Origin: Alectryocaccomicrobium faecavium
GTDB lineage: Bacteria > Bacillota > Clostridia > Christensenellales > Aristaeellaceae
DNA length: 27,685 nt
Assembly (NCBI GenBank): GCA_018713425.1
Contig: DVOT01000213.1
Coordinates: 1-27,685 of the forward strand
Reading direction: 5' to 3'
The translations under genes and the position numbers were made by a program. Of this stretch, positions 23,906 to 27,685 are shown one piece after another (position 1 is the stretch's first letter; every line of letters starts with the position of its first letter). The notes under the pieces are model-generated. The model did no database searches. It was not told the origin of the DNA and saw only the letters and a program-made list of their open reading frames with translations.

Positions 23906-24469
23906 TTGCGTTCTTCAAAAACAAGCGATTTGGCGCTTTGCGCGCTGTTCGTGGCGCTCATTGCAATGGGCGCGTTCCTCCGCGTGCCCGTTCCACTCGT
24001 CCCTTTCACGCTGCAATATCTGTTCACGGCGCTCGCGGGCCTTTTGCTGGGAGCCAAAAAGGGGTGTGCCGCGGTTTGCGCCTATATTCTGCTCGGCCTA
24101 CTCGGCTTTCCTGTCTTTGCTCAGGGCGGCGGAATCGGTTATATCTTTGAGCCGAGCTTTGGCTACCTCATCGGCTTTGCTTTAGGGGCCTACGCAACAG
24201 GAAAGGTTGCGGGCCATACCGCGCGGCCTAGCTTTGCCCGCTTGCTAGCCGCCAATCTTTGCGGACTGGCGATCGTCTATCTGGCCGGCCTAGCCTATTG
24301 TTACTGCATCCGCAATTTTTATCTAGCGTCGCCCCTCGGGCTATGGCCCCTGCTGTTATATGGCCTGGTGCTCGCCATACCGGGCGACATCGCGCTGTGC
24401 GTTCTCGCCGCGCTCCTGGGAAAGCGCCTGCTCCCCCGCATTACAAATGGAAAGGACAGAAAATCATGA
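23906..24469 (+). CDS. bioY: biotin transporter S component BioY
   Basis: A 187-residue membrane protein with about six helices. PVPLVPFTLQYLFTALAGLL and LGLLGFPVFAQGGGIGYIF are the conserved biotin-binding segments of BioY, the substrate-capture unit of an ECF-type transporter. The energising EcfAAT genes are not in the window, so it probably uses the shared module. TTG at 23906 follows AGGTGGTG and is 11 bases after the birA stop. The end overlaps the bioB start as ATGA. Confidence 0.93.
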   Translation: MRSSKTSDLALCALFVALIAMGAFLRVPVPLVPFTLQYLFTALAGLLLGAKKGCAAVCAYILLGLLGFPVFAQGGGIGYIFEPSFGYLIGFALGAYATGKVAGHTARPSFARLLAANLCGLAIVYLAGLAYCYCIRNFYLASPLGLWPLLLYGLVLAIPGDIALCVLAALLGKRLLPRITNGKDRKS

Positions 24470-25437
24470 TTGATATTGAAGCCCTGGGAAACGCCGTATT
24501 GCGCGGCAAGGAAATCACCCGCGAAGAAGCGCTAGCGCTCTATGCCGCGCCACTGGAACCGCTCGCCAAAAAGGCCGATGAAATCCGCGCACGCTTTTGC
24601 GGCAACACTTTTGATCTTTGCGCGATTCTCAACGCCAAGAGCGGCCGTTGCCCAGAAAACTGCAAGTTCTGCGCCCAGTCTGCCCGCTATGCCACGGGAG
24701 CGGAAGAATATCCCCTGCTGCGCACAGAAGAAATCGTGCATGCCGCCAAAATCCACGCCGTGCAGGGCGTGCTGCGCTATTCCCTCGTCACTTCCGGCAG
24801 GCGACTTACCGATGATGAAGTGGAAAAAATCTGCGAAGCTGCGCGCGCCATCCGCCAGGAAACCAATCTTTCCGTTTGCGTTTCCTGCGGCTTGCTAAAC
24901 GAGGCTCAATTCCGCGCGCTGAAAGAGGCGGGCATATCCCGCGCGCACAACAACCTGGAAACTTCGCGCCGCAATTTTCCCAACATCTGCACCACGCATA
25001 CCTTCGAGGACAAAATTGCCGCCATCCGGGCAGCGCAAGCTGCAGGACTTACCGTGTGCAGCGGCGGACTCATGGGGCTGGGTGAAACGCCGCAAGATCG
25101 CGTCGATATGGCGCTTACCCTGCGTGTGCTCAGCATAAAGAGCGTGCCTCTCAACTTGCTCCACCCCATTCCCGGCACGCCCCTCGCAGCGGCTTCTCCC
25201 CTGAGCGCGGAAGAGTTGCGCCGCATCGTGGCCATTTACCGCTTTCTCCTGCCAGACGCCGCCATCCGCCTGGCAGGCGGGCGCAGCCAACTGCCCGACC
25301 GAGGAAGAAGCTGCTTTGTCAGCGGAGCCAACGCGGCCATTTCCGGCGGCATGCTCACCACGGCAGGCGTTACCGTGCAAACGGACAGGAATCTCCTAAA
25401 AGAATTGGGCTATGAAGTGAGGCCGATAGAAGCATGA
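24466..25437 (+). CDS. bioB: biotin synthase BioB
   Basis: A 323-residue radical SAM enzyme that inserts sulfur into dethiobiotin. The [4Fe-4S]/SAM motif is C62-x3-C66-x2-C69 (SGRCPENCKFC). Residues in HNNLETSRRNFPNICTTHTF and the late Arg of RLAGGRSQLP complete the usual set, including the Arg ligand region of the second cluster. ATG at 24466 follows AAAGGA and overlaps the bioY stop by ATGA; the open frame extends further upstream but only through bioY. It ends with an ATGA overlap into bioD. Confidence 0.97.
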   Translation: MIDIEALGNAVLRGKEITREEALALYAAPLEPLAKKADEIRARFCGNTFDLCAILNAKSGRCPENCKFCAQSARYATGAEEYPLLRTEEIVHAAKIHAVQGVLRYSLVTSGRRLTDDEVEKICEAARAIRQETNLSVCVSCGLLNEAQFRALKEAGISRAHNNLETSRRNFPNICTTHTFEDKIAAIRAAQAAGLTVCSGGLMGLGETPQDRVDMALTLRVLSIKSVPLNLLHPIPGTPLAAASPLSAEELRRIVAIYRFLLPDAAIRLAGGRSQLPDRGRSCFVSGANAAISGGMLTTAGVTVQTDRNLLKELGYEVRPIEA

Positions 25438-26138
25438 GCAGAAATTTGTTTCTCATAGGCACGGACACGGATGTGGGCAAAACCTATATCGCGGGCCTGA
25501 TCCTCAAAAAATTGCAAGAAGGCGGCCTGCATGCCGCCTATTACAAGGCGGCCATGAGTGGGAACGCCCGAACGGCGGATGGTGCGCTGATCCCGGGGGA
25601 CGCGCTGTACGTGCAGCAAGTTTCCGGCATCCCCCAGCCGCTGAAATCGATGTGCCCCTACGTGTATGAGCGGGCGGTATCGCCCCACCTGGCCGCCCGC
25701 TTGGAAGGCCATCCCGTGGATATGGCGCGCGTGCTGGAAGGGTACCACGCGCTCTGCCGCGCGTACGATTGCGTCACCCTAGAGGGTTCGGGCGGCATCC
25801 TCTGCCCCATCCGCCAGGACGAGCAGGAAATCTGGCTGCCCGACATCGTCCGCGCTTGCGGGGCGGGTTGCTTGCTGGTGGCGGACGCCGGATTGGGCAC
25901 GATCAATGCCGTGGGATTAACCGCCTTTTATCTCAAGGCAAACGCCATCCCTCTAAAGGGAATTGTGCTAAACCATTTTGTACCGGGCGACGTTATGCAC
26001 GAGGACAACCGCAACATGTGCGCCGCCATCGCACAATGCCCCGTTGTCGCCTGCGTGAAGGACGGCGATGCCAGCCTAGATCTTTCCCTGGATGGGCTAC
26101 TATCGCTCTATGAACCCGCGAAGGAGGCCGCCTCATGA
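25434..26138 (+). CDS. bioD: dethiobiotin synthetase BioD
   Basis: A 234-residue P-loop enzyme that forms the ureido ring of dethiobiotin from DAPA, CO2 and ATP. The GTDTDVGKTY loop is at residues 9-18, and YYKAAMSG and VTLEGSGGILCPI give the substrate-binding segments. The second segment is usually EGAGG and reads EGSGG here. Start ATG overlaps the bioB stop as ATGA, and its stop overlaps the bioA start the same way, so the three are translationally coupled. Confidence 0.95.
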   Translation: MSRNLFLIGTDTDVGKTYIAGLILKKLQEGGLHAAYYKAAMSGNARTADGALIPGDALYVQQVSGIPQPLKSMCPYVYERAVSPHLAARLEGHPVDMARVLEGYHALCRAYDCVTLEGSGGILCPIRQDEQEIWLPDIVRACGAGCLLVADAGLGTINAVGLTAFYLKANAIPLKGIVLNHFVPGDVMHEDNRNMCAAIAQCPVVACVKDGDASLDLSLDGLLSLYEPAKEAAS

Positions 26139-27340
26139 TCTGGTATCCCTACGCACAAATGAAAACCATGCCCACGCCCTATGAAATCGTGGACGCGAGC
26201 GGCATCTATCTCTACACCAAGGACAAAAAGCTGATCGACTCCATATCCTCCTGGTGGAGCGTTATCCACGGATACAACCATCCGGAGATGAATCAGGCCA
26301 TCCACGAACAAGTGGAGCGGTTTTCACACGTGATGTTGGGCGGGCTGACCCACGTGCCCGCGCAAAAACTGGCCGCCAAGCTGCAAAGCTGGTTGCCTGG
26401 CGATCTGGATTACACATTCTTTTCGGATTCCGGCAGCGTGGCCGTGGAAGTGGCGCTGAAAATGGCGCTGCAATATGCCATAAACCGCGGCGAAGCTCAG
26501 CGCACCATGGTGCTCGCACTGGAACACGCCTATCACGGCGATACCTTCAAGGCCATGGAGGTTGGCGACGATGAAGACTACCACTTTGTGCTGAAGGCCT
26601 ACGGACCCAGCCAGCATGTGCTGCACATTCCCACGCAGATTGACGCGCTGGAACGGGCCTTTGAAGTCCACCACAGGCGCCTCAATTGCATGATCGTCGA
26701 GCCCCTTTTGCAGGGCGCGGGCGGCATGCGCATGTACAACGCTGCTTTTTTGCAGCGAGCCAGGGAATTGTGCGACGCATACGGCGTGCTGCTGATCTTC
26801 GACGAAGTGGCCACAGGCTTTGGCCGCACGGGAAACCGCTTTGTTGCCGACCTGGTGCTGCCGGATATTCTGGTGCTGGGCAAAGCGCTCACCGGCGGCT
26901 ACATCGGCCACGCGGCAACTGTGGCGCGTGAAAAAGTGTTTCACGCCTTTTATGATGACGACCCCTCCCACGCCTTCATGCACGGCCCAACCTTCATGGG
27001 AAACGCACTGGCCTGCGCCGCGGCACTAAAATCCATCGAGCTCTTCGAAACGCAGGATTATCTTGCCAAAATCCGGCGAATCAAAGCCATCACCCGTCAA
27101 GAGATGCGCAACCTGCGCGATCCGCGCATTCAAGATGTGCGCTTTATGGGTGGGTGTGTGTGCGTGGAAACCAAGGAAGCTTCCACCTTGCGAGGCTATC
27201 AGCAATTTGCCTATGACCGAGGCATTTTCAGCCGGCCATTCCTGCGATACCTGTATGCCATGGTGCCATACGTCATTGACGATGATTCGCTCGTGCAGGT
27301 GCTGGATACGATGAAAGTGTGGTTTCAACGGACACTTTAA
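26135..27340 (+). CDS. bioA: DAPA aminotransferase BioA
   Basis: A 401-residue class III PLP aminotransferase that converts KAPA to DAPA, usually with SAM as amino donor. ISSWWSVIHGYNHPEM carries the paired Trp of the BioA pocket, FFSDSGSVAVEVALKMA is the family signature, DEVATGFGRTG contains the PLP-contacting Asp and LVLGKALTGGY the PLP Lys at about residue 250. It is slightly shorter than many BioA proteins. ATG overlaps the bioD stop, with AAGGAGG seven bases upstream. It ends the operon, with a terminator directly after. bioF is not linked. Confidence 0.96.
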   Translation: MIWYPYAQMKTMPTPYEIVDASGIYLYTKDKKLIDSISSWWSVIHGYNHPEMNQAIHEQVERFSHVMLGGLTHVPAQKLAAKLQSWLPGDLDYTFFSDSGSVAVEVALKMALQYAINRGEAQRTMVLALEHAYHGDTFKAMEVGDDEDYHFVLKAYGPSQHVLHIPTQIDALERAFEVHHRRLNCMIVEPLLQGAGGMRMYNAAFLQRARELCDAYGVLLIFDEVATGFGRTGNRFVADLVLPDILVLGKALTGGYIGHAATVAREKVFHAFYDDDPSHAFMHGPTFMGNALACAAALKSIELFETQDYLAKIRRIKAITRQEMRNLRDPRIQDVRFMGGCVCVETKEASTLRGYQQFAYDRGIFSRPFLRYLYAMVPYVIDDDSLVQVLDTMKVWFQRTL

Positions 27341-27361
27341 ATCCCCTTTCTTTTTGCGCGT

Positions 27362-27421
27362 AGAGGGCGATGGGAATTCGCGGATTTTACCGTCCGCTTT
27401 TCCCATCGCCCTCTGCGTTTC
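27362..27421 (+). terminator. terminator of the biotin operon
   Basis: A 15-bp perfect stem (27362-27376 with 27400-27414) contains a nested GCGGA/TCCGC stem and is followed by GCGTTTCTTT. It lies about 20 bases after the bioA stop. Confidence 0.8.
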
Positions 27422-27478
27422 TTTGAAGTGCCCCACGCGCATAGGGCCGATCGCTGCGGCAAAATCTCGCGCAGCCCA

Positions 27479-27506
27479 TTGACAACCAGGCGCAATATGG
27501 TATGAT
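27479..27506 (+). promoter_or_regulatory. promoter of the gene at the right edge
   Basis: TTGACA (27479-27484) and TATGAT (27501-27506) are spaced by 16 bases, with TGG before the -10 making it extended. The predicted leader of nearly 90 bases contains a tandem GAGGAAACA repeat (27511-27528) and a GC-rich stretch. Confidence 0.75.
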
Positions 27507-27600
27507 TATGGAGGAAACAGAGGAAACAGCTTCCCCCGCACGGGCGGCGCAAAGGCCCCCCGCGCGGAGGGAAACGACGAAAATTATTTTGGAGGATTAT

Positions 27601-27685
27601 ATGATTCAGGCGCATTCCATCCGGCTCGAGTATGGGCGAACCAGCCCGGGAACCATTGCCATTGTTGAAACTCCGGCCCCGATGA
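27601..27685 (+). CDS. unidentified protein, N-terminal fragment
   Basis: The first 28 codons of a gene cut off by the window end, beginning MIQAHSIRLEYGRTSPG. ATG at 27601 has TTGGAGGAT a normal distance upstream. There is no signal peptide in the visible part. The pattern of a short beta strand followed by EY and a later Pro-rich segment loosely recalls the N-terminus of GH78-type rhamnosidases, but the fragment is too short to assign. It has its own promoter after the bio terminator and is not part of the biotin operon. Confidence 0.65.
   Translation, partial: MIQAHSIRLEYGRTSPGTIAIVETPAPM

Noticed and set aside
1..27685. Search for a CRISPR array, defence island, prophage or integrated element
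   Set aside because: No spaced repeats, integrase, transposase, phage genes or terminal repeats were seen. All confident genes are chromosomal housekeeping or sugar-use genes.

Overview
The window is chromosomal DNA from a GC-rich member of the Firmicutes, most likely an uncultured gut-type Clostridia. Three things point there. The division and cell-wall (dcw) cluster is of the Gram-positive kind, with an mDAP-type MurE, a PASTA-bearing transpeptidase and mraZ at its head. The darA-holB-ricT block is a Firmicutes signature. Carbohydrate-active enzymes (a GH18 tail and a GH2 enzyme under an AraC regulator) suggest a glycan-using lifestyle. A narrower placement, such as Christensenellales-like, is only a guess. 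Several genes start with TTG or GTG. I saw no tRNA, rRNA, CRISPR array or insertion sequence.

Layout. 1-132: the 3' end of a GH18 gene. 133-544: a strong promoter followed about 100 nt later by a strong intrinsic terminator, so a short RNA or an attenuated leader, upstream of a CcdA/LysE-like membrane protein (545-1219). 1221-3793: an AraC-family regulator divergent from a GH2 glycosidase, each with a readable promoter. 4010-4423: a small membrane zinc-ribbon protein. 4568-17556, minus strand: the dcw cluster, transcribed mraZ-ftsL-ftsI/spoVD-murE-mraY-murD-ftsW-murA-ftsQ-ftsA-ftsZ. It starts from a promoter embedded in 10-bp MraZ-type repeats and has a second promoter before ftsA. rsmH, murF and murG are missing from their usual places.

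17886-18970, minus: an acidic zinc-ribbon protein coupled to a metallophosphoesterase. 19116-19592, plus: a secreted CAP-domain protein. 19663-22752, minus: darA-holB-ricT-traX-like, combining cyclic-di-AMP sensing, the clamp-loader delta' subunit, the RicT Fe-S protein and a TraX-family membrane protein. 22840-27340, plus: a biotin operon birA-bioY-bioB-bioD-bioA controlled by a perfect BirA operator that overlaps the -35 box. bioF and the pimelate genes are absent here. 27601-end: the start of an unidentified gene with its own promoter.

The dcw enzymes make and polymerise lipid-linked peptidoglycan precursor at the FtsZ/FtsA ring. The bio operon converts KAPA to biotin and also imports biotin, with BirA as ligase and repressor. 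No clearly new multi-gene system was found. The most useful observations are the thinned-out dcw cluster, the MraZ repeat array, the short terminated RNA at 262-367, the hairpin between the ricT ribosome-binding site and its start codon, and the degenerate nucleotide-binding motifs of FtsA.
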